The translations under genes were made by a program, and so were the position numbers. Under the pieces are notes generated by a model. The model did no database searches, had not been told where the DNA came from, and saw only the letters and a list, made by a program, of their open reading frames with translations. From Bacteroidales bacterium (GTDB lineage: Bacteria > Bacteroidota > Bacteroidia > Bacteroidales > P3), in contig JAFZEK010000129.1 in assembly GCA_017560705.1 (NCBI GenBank), positions 1 through 15,050 on the forward strand: DNA of 15,050 bases, written 5' to 3'. Position 1 is the first letter of the stretch. Each line of letters begins with the position of its first letter. Below, one piece after another: positions 6,914 to 13,737 of the stretch.

Positions 6914-7903
6914 TTATTGCAAGTTTTTCAACAAATCGCCCATAACTCTTCTGGCAGAGGCGTTTTGATATAGTATCTTATATGTTGCTTCCACTATAGG
7001 CATCGACACTCCTAGCTGAGTTCTGGTTTTCTCCATACACTCTGTAGCAAAATATCCTTCGGCTATCATCTTCATCTCTAGCTGTGCCCCTCTTACGGAA
7101 TACCCCAAACCTATCATATTCCCAAACATTCTGTTGCGGCTATGCTGTGAATAGGCTGTCACTAGTAGGTCGCCCAAATAAGGGAAGCGGTCCAAGTTCC
7201 GTCCTTCCATAGGATTTATGCGGCTTACGAATGTTTCCATTTCCTGTATGGCGTTGGATATAAGCACGGCAAAAAGGTTGTCGCCGTAGCCCAAGCCCTT
7301 GCAAATACCAGCAGCCAAAGCATAGATGTTCTTTAGCACTGCGGCATACTCTATGCCATGTATGTCGTCGGACACTACGGTGTTCACATATCGGCACGAC
7401 ATAAACTCGGACACGTAAGCTGCCAATTCGGCATTCTTAGAGGCCACAGTAAGATAGGTGAGTTTTTGCCTTGCCGTCTCCTCGGCATGCGATGGCCCAC
7501 TGATGACAGACATCCGCGAATAGTCTATCCCAAATTTATCATGAAAATAATCGGCAACAATCTGGTTGGTTTGAGGCACTATGCCCTTTATGGCAGAATG
7601 CACATTCTTACCCTCGAACATCTCAGGAGTAGTGTTCTCCAACGAACAATCCAAAAACGCCGACGGCACTACGAACAACAAATCATCGGATTTGGCTATA
7701 ACATCATTTATATCCGCATAGAAATTTATACGATTTATATCAAAATCTACTTCACTTAAATATGTGGGGTTGTGACCTGTTTCCTGCAGCCCTTCTATTA
7801 TTTCAGGCTCTCTTATCCACCAATTTATTATAGCATCAGTATGCTCCATCACTATCTTAGCAACGGCAGTAGCCCAACTTCCACTTCCAAATAATCCTAT
7901 CAT
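6914..7903 (-). CDS. gpsA: Glycerol-3-phosphate dehydrogenase [NAD(P)+]
   Basis: This 329-residue cytoplasmic enzyme reduces dihydroxyacetone phosphate to sn-glycerol-3-phosphate, the backbone for phospholipids. The N-terminal Rossmann fold begins IGLFGSGSWATAVA, a GxGxxA dinucleotide site. HSAIKGI gives the conserved Lys106, and SGPSHAEE lies at about residues 145-152. YAAVLKNIYALAAG contains the catalytic Lys191, followed by GLGYGDN. The length is standard and the ORF is intact from the ATG at 7903. It is separated from the ferredoxin by about 200 bp that contain the ferredoxin promoter, so the two are probably independent transcripts. It is divergent from sodB. Confidence 0.96.
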   Translation of the reverse strand: MIGLFGSGSWATAVAKIVMEHTDAIINWWIREPEIIEGLQETGHNPTYLSEVDFDINRINFYADINDVIAKSDDLLFVVPSAFLDCSLENTTPEMFEGKNVHSAIKGIVPQTNQIVADYFHDKFGIDYSRMSVISGPSHAEETARQKLTYLTVASKNAELAAYVSEFMSCRYVNTVVSDDIHGIEYAAVLKNIYALAAGICKGLGYGDNLFAVLISNAIQEMETFVSRINPMEGRNLDRFPYLGDLLVTAYSQHSRNRMFGNMIGLGYSVRGAQLEMKMIAEGYFATECMEKTRTQLGVSMPIVEATYKILYQNASARRVMGDLLKNLQ

Positions 7904-7966
7904 TATTATTCTTATCGCTTATTTTACAGTCGTTTGTTGTAATATTACTCTTATTATAAATATTTG

Positions 7967-7974
7967 CAAAGTTA
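7967..7974 (-). promoter_or_regulatory. gpsA: Candidate -7 box for gpsA
   Basis: TAACTTTG on the minus strand fits TAnnTTTG and lies 63 bp upstream of the gpsA ATG in the divergent gpsA/sodB intergenic region. No good -33 element is visible. Confidence 0.5.
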
Positions 7975-8105
7975 CACTTATTTCTTGAATAAATGATGCT
8001 TAGTGGTAAAAATTACCTCGCATAGTTTGTCATGCTATCGAACTTTTTTGCGTCATGGATTGTTGATAGTGGCAAAAAATCGATAATAATAAAACATCAA
8101 CGACT

Positions 8106-8690
8106 ATGAACTTTACATTACCCCCATTGCCATACGCTACCGATGCCTTAGAACCATTCTTGTCTAAGCGTACAGTGGAATACCACTACGGCAAACACCA
8201 TGCAGCATACATAGAAAACACCAATAAATATGTTCGAGACACACATTTTCAAAATAGCAACAACCTAGAAGAATTAGTGTTGCACGCCGACGGCATCCTA
8301 TTCAACAACGCTGCTCAAGCCTGGAACCACACCTTCTACTGGCACTGCTTTTCGCCTACCGGCGGTGGCATGCCCACTGGCACCCTGGCTAATAGGATAG
8401 ACCGCGACTTTGGGTCGTTCGACGAGTTCAAGACCAAGTTTGCCATTGCTGCTACCTCGCTCTTTGGCTCGGGATGGGTGTGGCTCGTAGAAAAAACCGA
8501 CGGAAAACTAGAGATTCTTCCTACCGCCAACGCCGAAAACCCTCTACGTTTCGAACGCAACCCTATACTGACATGCGACGTGTGGGAACATGCCTACTAC
8601 CTCGACAAGCAAAACCGACGTGCCGAATACGTAAACGAATTTTGGGACAAAGTGGACTGGAAAGCTGCCGAAAAACGTTTGAAACACTAA
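8106..8690 (+). CDS. sodB: Superoxide dismutase, iron type (Fe/Mn family)
   Basis: This 194-residue enzyme dismutates superoxide to hydrogen peroxide and oxygen in the cytoplasm. The four metal ligands are visible: His27 (YHYGKHH), His75 (AQAWNHTFYW), and Asp158 and His162 (DVWEHAYY). Gln71 just before the second histidine ligand and the Thr in LTCDVWEH are features of iron-type rather than manganese-type enzymes. Relatives in Bacteroidales are often cambialistic, so manganese use cannot be excluded. The sequence begins FTLPPLPY, as usual in the family. It stands alone on the plus strand, divergent from gpsA. The upstream 200 bp contain no clear operator. An element-end-like motif lies 40 bp after the stop. 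Confidence 0.96.
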   Translation: MNFTLPPLPYATDALEPFLSKRTVEYHYGKHHAAYIENTNKYVRDTHFQNSNNLEELVLHADGILFNNAAQAWNHTFYWHCFSPTGGGMPTGTLANRIDRDFGSFDEFKTKFAIAATSLFGSGWVWLVEKTDGKLEILPTANAENPLRFERNPILTCDVWEHAYYLDKQNRRAEYVNEFWDKVDWKAAEKRLKH

Positions 8691-9030
8691 CAAAGACAAA
8701 CACAATACTTTTCATGATAAGTAGACCATAGGTAACTTCTAAAAGAGTTTGCTCGCCTCCTGTGGCTTTCTCCTATTTTCATGCATCCTCTTGCAAAACC
8801 TGTAATCAAACTACTTGCTGTTACTTTCTATTTGCAGCATTGGCAAACCAAGAAAAACAATAACCAATGCTGCTACTTTTCAAACTCTTAGAACAACCAA
8901 AAAACACATCAAGAATATATGTCGCAAACCACTACTGCATCATACATTATGCACAATGGCACTAGCCCATTCCTAACAATAGCAAACAAAGAAAATACAC
9001 AGAAAAAAATATTTTTCTTTCCCTCTGTCG
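8691..9030. repeat. Intergenic region after sodB with nested inverted repeats
   Basis: No gene is seen. Bases 8730-8744 (AGGTAACTTCTAAAA) match the end of the 275-bp elements apart from C to T at the fourth base. AAGAGTTTG (8743-8751) is repeated inverted as CAAACTCTT (8881-8889), so 8730-8898 looks like a decayed ~169-bp inverted-repeat element. Within it GCAGCATTGG (8834-8843) and CCAATGCTGC (8864-8873) form a 10-bp perfect stem, followed by TACTTTT, which may also end the sodB transcript. Confidence 0.55.
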
Positions 9031-9060
9031 TTTGCTGTTCAAGTTTTTTCCGTAATTTTG
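9031..9060 (+). promoter_or_regulatory. Bacteroidota-type promoter of the small secreted protein
   Basis: TTTG (9031-9034) and TAATTTTG (9053-9060) are 18 bp apart, an excellent match to the phylum consensus. The ATG follows 66 bp downstream of the -7 box. Confidence 0.8.
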
Positions 9061-9126
9061 CAACCAATTTGATTGAGGATTACTCAACAAATTATATGTT
9101 TAACTTATTGTCAGAAAATATTTAAG

Positions 9127-9504
9127 ATGAAAAAAATCTTGTTTGTTATAGTCGCAGTTTTCACTGTTTTGGTGTTCAAGCCAACGACAGCTGCCAATGC
9201 TACGTCCACTACAAACGAGGCTGTAGAAAGCAGCATCTTAAACACCACTCAGGAAGAAATGGAGATAATAAGTGGCAACAGAATGCTACTGCCACCATCC
9301 ATGAACGCCGTGAGCATAGTGCCGCCAATGAGTGCTACGAGCAAAACCTCGTCGCAAAACATATATAAGAATGCTCAAATACGACACTTGGATGTGGTGA
9401 ATGCCCAAATACACCTCCAAAAAAAAATACAACAACATCATTATAAAATAATATCTCAGGCTGTAAACTACTACATATTTTTCCTGAGACGAATACGAAT
9501 ATAA
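9127..9504 (+). CDS. Small secreted protein of unknown function
   Basis: I place the start at the ATG at 9127, giving 125 residues. A longer frame with an upstream ATG at 9073 is possible but would put non-signal sequence before MKKILFVIVAVFTVLVF. That segment is a clear signal peptide, with a likely cleavage in the TTAANATS area. No cysteine follows it, so this is not a lipoprotein. The mature part is Ser/Thr- and Asn-rich, then basic, with a hydrophobic, arginine-ended tail (YYIFFLRRIRI). I recognise no domain. The strong promoter upstream argues that the gene is real. It is probably monocistronic, because 230 bp with several hairpins separate it from the next gene. Confidence 0.6.
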   Translation: MKKILFVIVAVFTVLVFKPTTAANATSTTNEAVESSILNTTQEEMEIISGNRMLLPPSMNAVSIVPPMSATSKTSSQNIYKNAQIRHLDVVNAQIHLQKKIQQHHYKIISQAVNYYIFFLRRIRI

Positions 9505-9734
9505 ATCTTTTCCATTTACCTTTATTATCTTTCATCTGCCGAACCTAGGTTTCGCAGATGGCTCGTGGGCATCCTCTACAATGCCACACCTAGATGGTGT
9601 GCTGCACCGGCAGGGAGCTTTCATTGCCTACACCCTTCAAACAAGGATTTTATCCGGCAAGCTATACTTTATAGCTATGCTTGGAAAGTACAATCAAAAA
9701 AAATAAACAAACAAGAAATTAAACACATAAAGAA
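9505..9734 (+). other. Intergenic region with three successive hairpins
   Basis: Three inverted repeats lie here. The first is a 28-bp near-palindrome (9533-9560, centred on AACCTAGGTT, 12 of 14 pairs Watson-Crick). The second is CACACC-5-GGTGTG (9585-9601). The third is AGCTATA-CTT-TATAGCT (9660-9676). No protein and no consensus promoter is seen. It may be the 3' end of the upstream gene plus a structured leader for the next. Confidence 0.5.
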
Positions 9735-10256
9735 ATGGAAAACAACTTTAAAAATATAGATAAACACATTTATTCCGCATCATCGGACATTGCAAAAGGT
9801 TACAAACACATACTATGGGCGTTTATATGCACCTTGATAGGAGCCATAGCTCTATGGCTATACATGAACTACGAATACATAGCACTGCACCCCACATGGT
9901 CCGGACTTACACTAGGCATAGTGATAATAGGAGCATTTTCAGCATGCACCATTATATGCTACTACACCTTTGGCGACTGCCACTCTCCATACTACAAACC
10001 TACCAAAGAACAACTATGTCGCGAGGAATGCTACTTCTCTTCGTCCAATGCCGACAAGGTAAGCCAAAGCATCAACGAAAAGAACATTGCTGCTTTAGAC
10101 AAATTGCCTAAAAGCATAGTACCTCAAGTGGTAGTGATAAAATATTCCAACGACGACAATTCTGTAATGGCAATACAAGCCTTCGACAACGGCGACGGCT
10201 TGATGACACCCATCACCGACATCGTTATCTGCAACAAACTAACTCAAAACATCTAA
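9735..10256 (+). CDS. Two-helix membrane protein of unknown function (paralogue A)
   Basis: This protein of 173 residues has a short cytoplasmic N-terminus and two membrane helices (about residues 27-46 and 58-80). A soluble domain of about 90 residues follows, containing YYKPTKEQL near residue 90 and ending ITDIVICNKLTQNI. The layout and several positions align with the next gene: a YxPT turn after the second helix, an aromatic/charged helix, then a strand-turn-strand part with a DD/ND pair. I do not recognise the family. It lies upstream of paralogue B and nhaD on the same strand, separated from paralogue B by about 200 bp that contain an element-end-like motif and a large hairpin. Confidence 0.72.
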   Translation: MENNFKNIDKHIYSASSDIAKGYKHILWAFICTLIGAIALWLYMNYEYIALHPTWSGLTLGIVIIGAFSACTIICYYTFGDCHSPYYKPTKEQLCREECYFSSSNADKVSQSINEKNIAALDKLPKSIVPQVVVIKYSNDDNSVMAIQAFDNGDGLMTPITDIVICNKLTQNI

Positions 10257-10266
10257 AAACAACTTC

Positions 10267-10281
10267 AGGTAACTTCTAAAA
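10267..10281 (+). repeat. Solo element-end-like motif after paralogue A
   Basis: AGGTAACTTCTAAAA is identical over 15 bases to the copy at 8730-8744 and matches the terminal inverted repeat of the 275-bp elements except for one base (T for C). It begins 11 bases after the stop codon. No matching right end with a full element is present. Confidence 0.6.
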
Positions 10282-10284
10282 AAA

Positions 10285-10330
10285 AGGTTCAGCTCCAACT
10301 GGACTATAAAAGCCAGATGGGGCTGAACCT
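10285..10330 (-). terminator. Large hairpin with U tract on the minus strand
   Basis: AGGTTCAGCTCC (10285-10296) pairs with GGGGCTGAACCT (10319-10330) with one G-T wobble, and CTGG/CCAG pair inside. On the minus strand the stem is followed by eight T residues, so it would terminate minus-strand transcripts. On the plus strand no T run follows. No minus-strand gene lies to its right before the lipoprotein gene, so its role is unclear. It may instead be a structured element between paralogues A and B. Confidence 0.5.
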
Positions 10331-10454
10331 CACAAAAAAACTAATAAAAAACAACTGAATTACAATGACTATTGGCTTAATGCTACTCTTTTGACACAAA
10401 TCTTTTGAGGCATTTGCCCTATATTCATTGTAGCTAAAAAAAAGAATAATACAC

Positions 10455-10994
10455 ATGGAAGACTTCGAAAAAATAGAAAATAAAATAAAAGAGATGACAA
10501 CCCACAATATAGTGGCAAAAAAGAAAAGTCCTATTTCGTCCATAGCATTGAGCTTGGCAGGTATAGTTATAATATTTTTAGGGTCGTCAAAAATAGTAAG
10601 TAACGACATTATGGAAATGTCGTTCATGAGCGTTGGAGCCATAGCAGGATTATACGGATTGGCCAAACTGCTGATAGTGGCACAAAAAGAGTCCGTAGAT
10701 TATGTGTACGAACCAACAAACAAGAAACTAAAATCGCACAAGATTTACATCAATGCCAACGACAGGATAAAGATGGATAAATTCATCCAAAACAACGACT
10801 ACTCTATGCTGCAAAGCATAGGCAAAGAAGTAAGCTCAGGCAATATGCTGCACCTCTTCGGCACCGACGACGGCGAAATATTCGTGTTCCAAATGGCAGA
10901 ATACGTTCCCCACACTTTCGTGCCGGCATCGCCTGTGGTAGTGTTGCGTAACAACGAAGCTAAAAATATGCTAGAATTTATTAATAAAAAATAG
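10455..10994 (+). CDS. Two-helix membrane protein of unknown function (paralogue B), cotranscribed with nhaD
   Basis: This protein has 179 residues. A charged N-terminus is followed by two membrane helices (about residues 27-45 and 54-76) and then a soluble domain starting VDYVYEPTNKKL. Near the C-terminus are GTDDGEIFVFQMA and PASPVVVLRNNEA. The domain aligns in outline with paralogue A: the YxPT turn, a polar helix, and a DDG/DDN turn followed by a hydrophobic strand. The stop codon is 7 bp before the nhaD ATG, so the two are almost certainly one transcript. That suggests a role linked to the antiporter or its membrane environment. The family is not recognised. Confidence 0.75.
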   Translation: MEDFEKIENKIKEMTTHNIVAKKKSPISSIALSLAGIVIIFLGSSKIVSNDIMEMSFMSVGAIAGLYGLAKLLIVAQKESVDYVYEPTNKKLKSHKIYINANDRIKMDKFIQNNDYSMLQSIGKEVSSGNMLHLFGTDDGEIFVFQMAEYVPHTFVPASPVVVLRNNEAKNMLEFINKK

Positions 10995-11001
10995 ATAGGC
11001 C

Positions 11002-12351
11002 ATGTTTTACACAATCCTCATCATCTTTGTTTTAGGCTACATTTGCATAGCACTTGAACATCCGCTGAAGGTAAACAAAACCGCCACAGCCCTAGTGCTA
11101 GGCGTAGTGGTATGGACACTCTATTTATTAGGAGGTCCCGGCATTTATGAATTTACCAATTTCTCTGCAGGCTTCGATGCCTTCAAAGCTGCACATCCCG
11201 ATGTTGCTCATCCATTCATAGACTACATTGTGAACCACGAAATGTTCGACCATTTGGCAGAGATAGCCGAAACCCTATTCTTCCTTCTTGGAGCTATGAC
11301 TATAGTCGAAGTCATAGACCGCCATCACGGTTTCCGCATCATCACCGACCTCATACGAACTCGCAATGTAGTGAAACTTCTATGGCTGCTAGCCATCATT
11401 ACCTTCTTCCTTTCGGCAGTATTGGACAACCTAACAACCACCATAGTTATGATCTCACTGCTTCGCAAACTCGTTTCGGACAAGAAAGACCGTTGGTTCT
11501 TTGCTGGCATTATAATCATAGCTGCCAACGCCGGCGGTGTGTGGTCGCCGATTGGCGATGTCACAACCATCATGCTTTGGATAGGCAACAAAATATCTGC
11601 TAGCCAAATAATAATGAAAACCTTTGTGCCAAGCTTCGTGTCGCTCATCGTTCCTTTGATATTCACCTCGTTTGCGATGAAGCACAAAGCCAACACCATG
11701 CCCGAAATCGACGACTGTCAAAAGTCGATGGTGCCATCGTGGCAACGCAACTTAATATTCTGCGTAGGCATTGGAGCATTGCTCTTCGTGCCTATTTTCA
11801 AGACCATCACCCACATGAAGCCCTACATGGGGGTGCTGCTTGGCCTTGGAGTGCTATGGATAATAACCGAAGTGATACACCGCAAAGAAAACGAAGAAAA
11901 CAAGGATTTGCACATCGCCGCCATCATATCACGTATAGATACACCTAGTATACTATTTTTCTTAGGAATCCTTTTGGCAGTGGCAGGGCTGCAATCTGCC
12001 GGACATTTGTCGCTCCTAGCCTCCGGACTAAACGAGGCATTTGCAGGCAACTTCCTCATCATCGATGTGGTGATAGGCGTGCTGTCGTCAATCGTGGACA
12101 ATATACCATTAGTGGCCGGAGCCATGGGAATGTACGATTTTCCAATGGATCACCCATTCTGGACATTCCTAGCCTACTGTGCAGGAACAGGCGGAAGCAT
12201 ACTCATCATAGGCTCCGCAGCAGGAGTAACAGCTATGGGAATGGAAAAGATAGACTTTATATGGTATTTGAAAAAGATAACGCCTTATGCTCTCATAGGC
12301 TACCTAGCAGGTGCCGGAACCTACATGCTTATGGATTTAATTCTACACTAA
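11002..12351 (+). CDS. nhaD: Na+/H+ antiporter, NhaD type
   Basis: This polytopic inner-membrane protein of 449 residues, with about 11-13 helices, exchanges Na+ (or Li+) for H+. It belongs to the ion transporter superfamily that includes arsenite permeases. The hallmark segments are LDNLTTTIVMISLLRK (about residues 135-150) and the following ANAGGVWSPIGDVTT. A second repeat unit has IVDNIPLVAGAMG near residue 370, and GTGGSILIIGSAAGV follows. The paired DN motifs in the two halves fit the internal repeat of this fold, with acidic residues in ion binding. Start and length are normal. It directly follows paralogue B. The stop is 19 bp before element copy 3, with no separate terminator visible between. 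Confidence 0.93.
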   Translation: MFYTILIIFVLGYICIALEHPLKVNKTATALVLGVVVWTLYLLGGPGIYEFTNFSAGFDAFKAAHPDVAHPFIDYIVNHEMFDHLAEIAETLFFLLGAMTIVEVIDRHHGFRIITDLIRTRNVVKLLWLLAIITFFLSAVLDNLTTTIVMISLLRKLVSDKKDRWFFAGIIIIAANAGGVWSPIGDVTTIMLWIGNKISASQIIMKTFVPSFVSLIVPLIFTSFAMKHKANTMPEIDDCQKSMVPSWQRNLIFCVGIGALLFVPIFKTITHMKPYMGVLLGLGVLWIITEVIHRKENEENKDLHIAAIISRIDTPSILFFLGILLAVAGLQSAGHLSLLASGLNEAFAGNFLIIDVVIGVLSSIVDNIPLVAGAMGMYDFPMDHPFWTFLAYCAGTGGSILIIGSAAGVTAMGMEKIDFIWYLKKITPYALIGYLAGAGTYMLMDLILH

Positions 12352-12370
12352 TATACCCAACTGTAAAATT

Positions 12371-12645
12371 AAGGCAACTTCTAAAAATTGCTTTGCAAGT
12401 GGTTTACGGAATACTGACTTCGTCGATGTTGCTATCGCTCGAAATAGCTAATGCTTAGGCATTGCTCTTTACTCGCTTAATCGCAACGTTCTTGAGAAGA
12501 TTTCTACTTTCTTTTGACCCATCATAGCGGGCTATGCGATTGAAAAAGAAATAGAAAGATTCCAAGAAAAAAACGTAAACCACGCAAAAGTTCTTTTATT
12601 TCATGATAATATTTCTTATAACGTGGAATTTTTAGATGTTGCCTT
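12371..12645 (+). mobile_element. 275-bp inverted-repeat element, copy 3 (type B, core inverted)
   Basis: The left end is AAGGCAACTTCTAAAAATT and the right end is AATTTTTAGATGTTGCCTT, an 18 of 19 inverted match. The CATAGCGGGCTATG hairpin is present in the same orientation as in copies 1 and 2. The 75-bp core (12416-12490), however, is reverse-complemented and sits to the left of the hairpin. The tail (CCACGCAAAAGTTC area) differs from type A. The element fills the whole space between the convergent nhaD and lipoprotein genes, and its right end overlaps the lipoprotein's last codons. TA lies next to both ends. Confidence 0.85.
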
Positions 12646-13311
12646 AAGCATCTTGGTCAATTTCTTGGCAGCTTTTGCATCCAAATCAAAGATAGGATAA
12701 TTGGTGAAACTTATTGTAAATGTTTTTTCTTCGCTGCTACCCATATTGCCATAGGTTAATGTGTTCCATATATCCACCATTGTGGCAGTGATGTTGGCAG
12801 AGATTCTTTTATTCACCAAGTCAATTTCAGTTATTGTTACCGTCATATTGTCGGACACCCAGCCTGTAGCGAATGTTTCGCCATCTAGATTGGTAGTTCC
12901 GGTGAAAAGAATTATAGCAAGATCTCCTTCTTCGCCGGTAAGTATGTTGCCTTCTTGATTTTGCGTTCCTTCTTCGCCAAGAAATCCAACTATAACAGCA
13001 TCTTGAGGTATACCGTCTCCTATAAAATCGAAAGTGTACATTATACGACAAGCCTGTTGTTGAGTCGAAACGTCTTTTGTTCCTACAGCCATAACGAATG
13101 TTTCTTCTTCATCAGCTTCATATCCTACCCAAAAGCTCTGCGGAATCCAATCAACAGCACCGTCGAAACCAAACATAACTCCACTTGGAAGTTCAATATC
13201 CGGATTGTCGCCAGAGTTTGTACCTTCTGTTGGGTCATCAGGTTTGCAAGCTGTAAAAGCCAAAAGGCTTACTACTAAAATAAAAGCCAAAAATATTAAT
13301 GTCTTTTTCAT
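12616..13311 (-). CDS. Lipoprotein of unknown function, bracketed by type B elements
   Basis: The start is placed at the ATG at 13311 (MKKTLIFLAF), giving 231 residues; the frame extends upstream to 13359 but without a signal sequence. A lipoprotein signal peptide ends in LLAFTAC with Cys21 as the lipid attachment site, followed by a short linker KPDDPTEGTNSGDN. The mature part is acidic and rich in beta-type segments (VIVGFLGEEG, LAIILFTGTTN, TISFTNYPIFDL), suggesting a beta-sandwich exported to the envelope. I recognise no family. The last residues, KATSKNSTL, and the TAA stop are read from the right inverted repeat of copy 3, so the native C-terminus has probably been altered. A consensus promoter with a palindrome lies upstream. 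Confidence 0.78.
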   Translation of the reverse strand: MKKTLIFLAFILVVSLLAFTACKPDDPTEGTNSGDNPDIELPSGVMFGFDGAVDWIPQSFWVGYEADEEETFVMAVGTKDVSTQQQACRIMYTFDFIGDGIPQDAVIVGFLGEEGTQNQEGNILTGEEGDLAIILFTGTTNLDGETFATGWVSDNMTVTITEIDLVNKRISANITATMVDIWNTLTYGNMGSSEEKTFTISFTNYPIFDLDAKAAKKLTKMLKATSKNSTL

Positions 13312-13356
13312 TGTGTTATGTGTTTTAATAATTAATTTATTACTTCTTTCGGGATG

Positions 13357-13388
13357 CAAAATTACGTATAATATACGTATTGCACAAA
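13357..13388 (-). promoter_or_regulatory. Promoter of the lipoprotein gene with overlapping palindrome
   Basis: On the minus strand, TTTG (13385-13388) and TAATTTTG (13357-13364) are 20 bp apart, matching the Bacteroidota consensus 46 bp upstream of the ATG. The spacer holds a perfect 17-bp palindrome, TACGTATAATATACGTA (13363-13379), which overlaps the -7 box and could be a repressor site. Confidence 0.72.
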
Positions 13389-13396
13389 TATTATTT

Positions 13397-13669
13397 AGGC
13401 AATTTCTAAAAATTGCTTTGCAAGTGATTTACGGAATACTGACTTCGTCGATGTTGCTATCGCTCGAAAGAGCTAATGCTGAGGCATTGCTCTTTACTCG
13501 CTTAATCGCAACGTTCTTGAGAAGATTCCTACTTTCTTTTGACCCATCATAGCGGGCTATACGACCCCAAAAGAAATAGAAAGATTCCAAGAAAAAAACG
13601 TAAACCACGCAAAAGTTCTTTTATTTCATGATAATATTTCTTAGAACGCGGAATTTTTAGATGTTGCCT
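13397..13669 (+). mobile_element. 275-bp inverted-repeat element, copy 4 (type B, core inverted)
   Basis: It has the same layout as copy 3: left end AGGCAATTTCTAAAAATT, inverted 75-bp core (13441-13515), CATAGCGGGCTATA hairpin, shared type B tail, right end AATTTTTAGATGTTGCCT. It is in the same orientation as copy 3 and lies just upstream of the lipoprotein promoter. Two substitutions in the AATGC hairpin of the core and one in the hairpin tip distinguish it from copy 3. Confidence 0.85.
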
Positions 13670-13695
13670 ATAGAAACACTATTGGGGTGAATATC

Positions 13696-13736
13696 AAAAA
13701 GAGGCGAGAAATCACTTCCGACTTCTCACCTCTTTT
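13696..13736 (-). terminator. Terminator of the tRNA-Gly/tRNA-Leu transcript
   Basis: AAAGAGGCGAGAA (13698-13710) pairs with TTCTCACCTCTTT (13723-13735) apart from one position that is a G-T wobble in the minus-strand transcript. On the minus strand the stem starts two bases after the tRNA-Leu 3' end and is followed by TTTTTGAT. The plus strand has only a short T run. Confidence 0.85.
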
Positions 13737-13737
13737 G

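Noticed and set aside
9073..9504. Longer start (ATG 9073) for the small secreted protein
   Set aside because: It would place 18 extra residues before a clear signal peptide. The promoter ends at 9060, leaving almost no leader, whereas ATG 9127 gives a normal layout.
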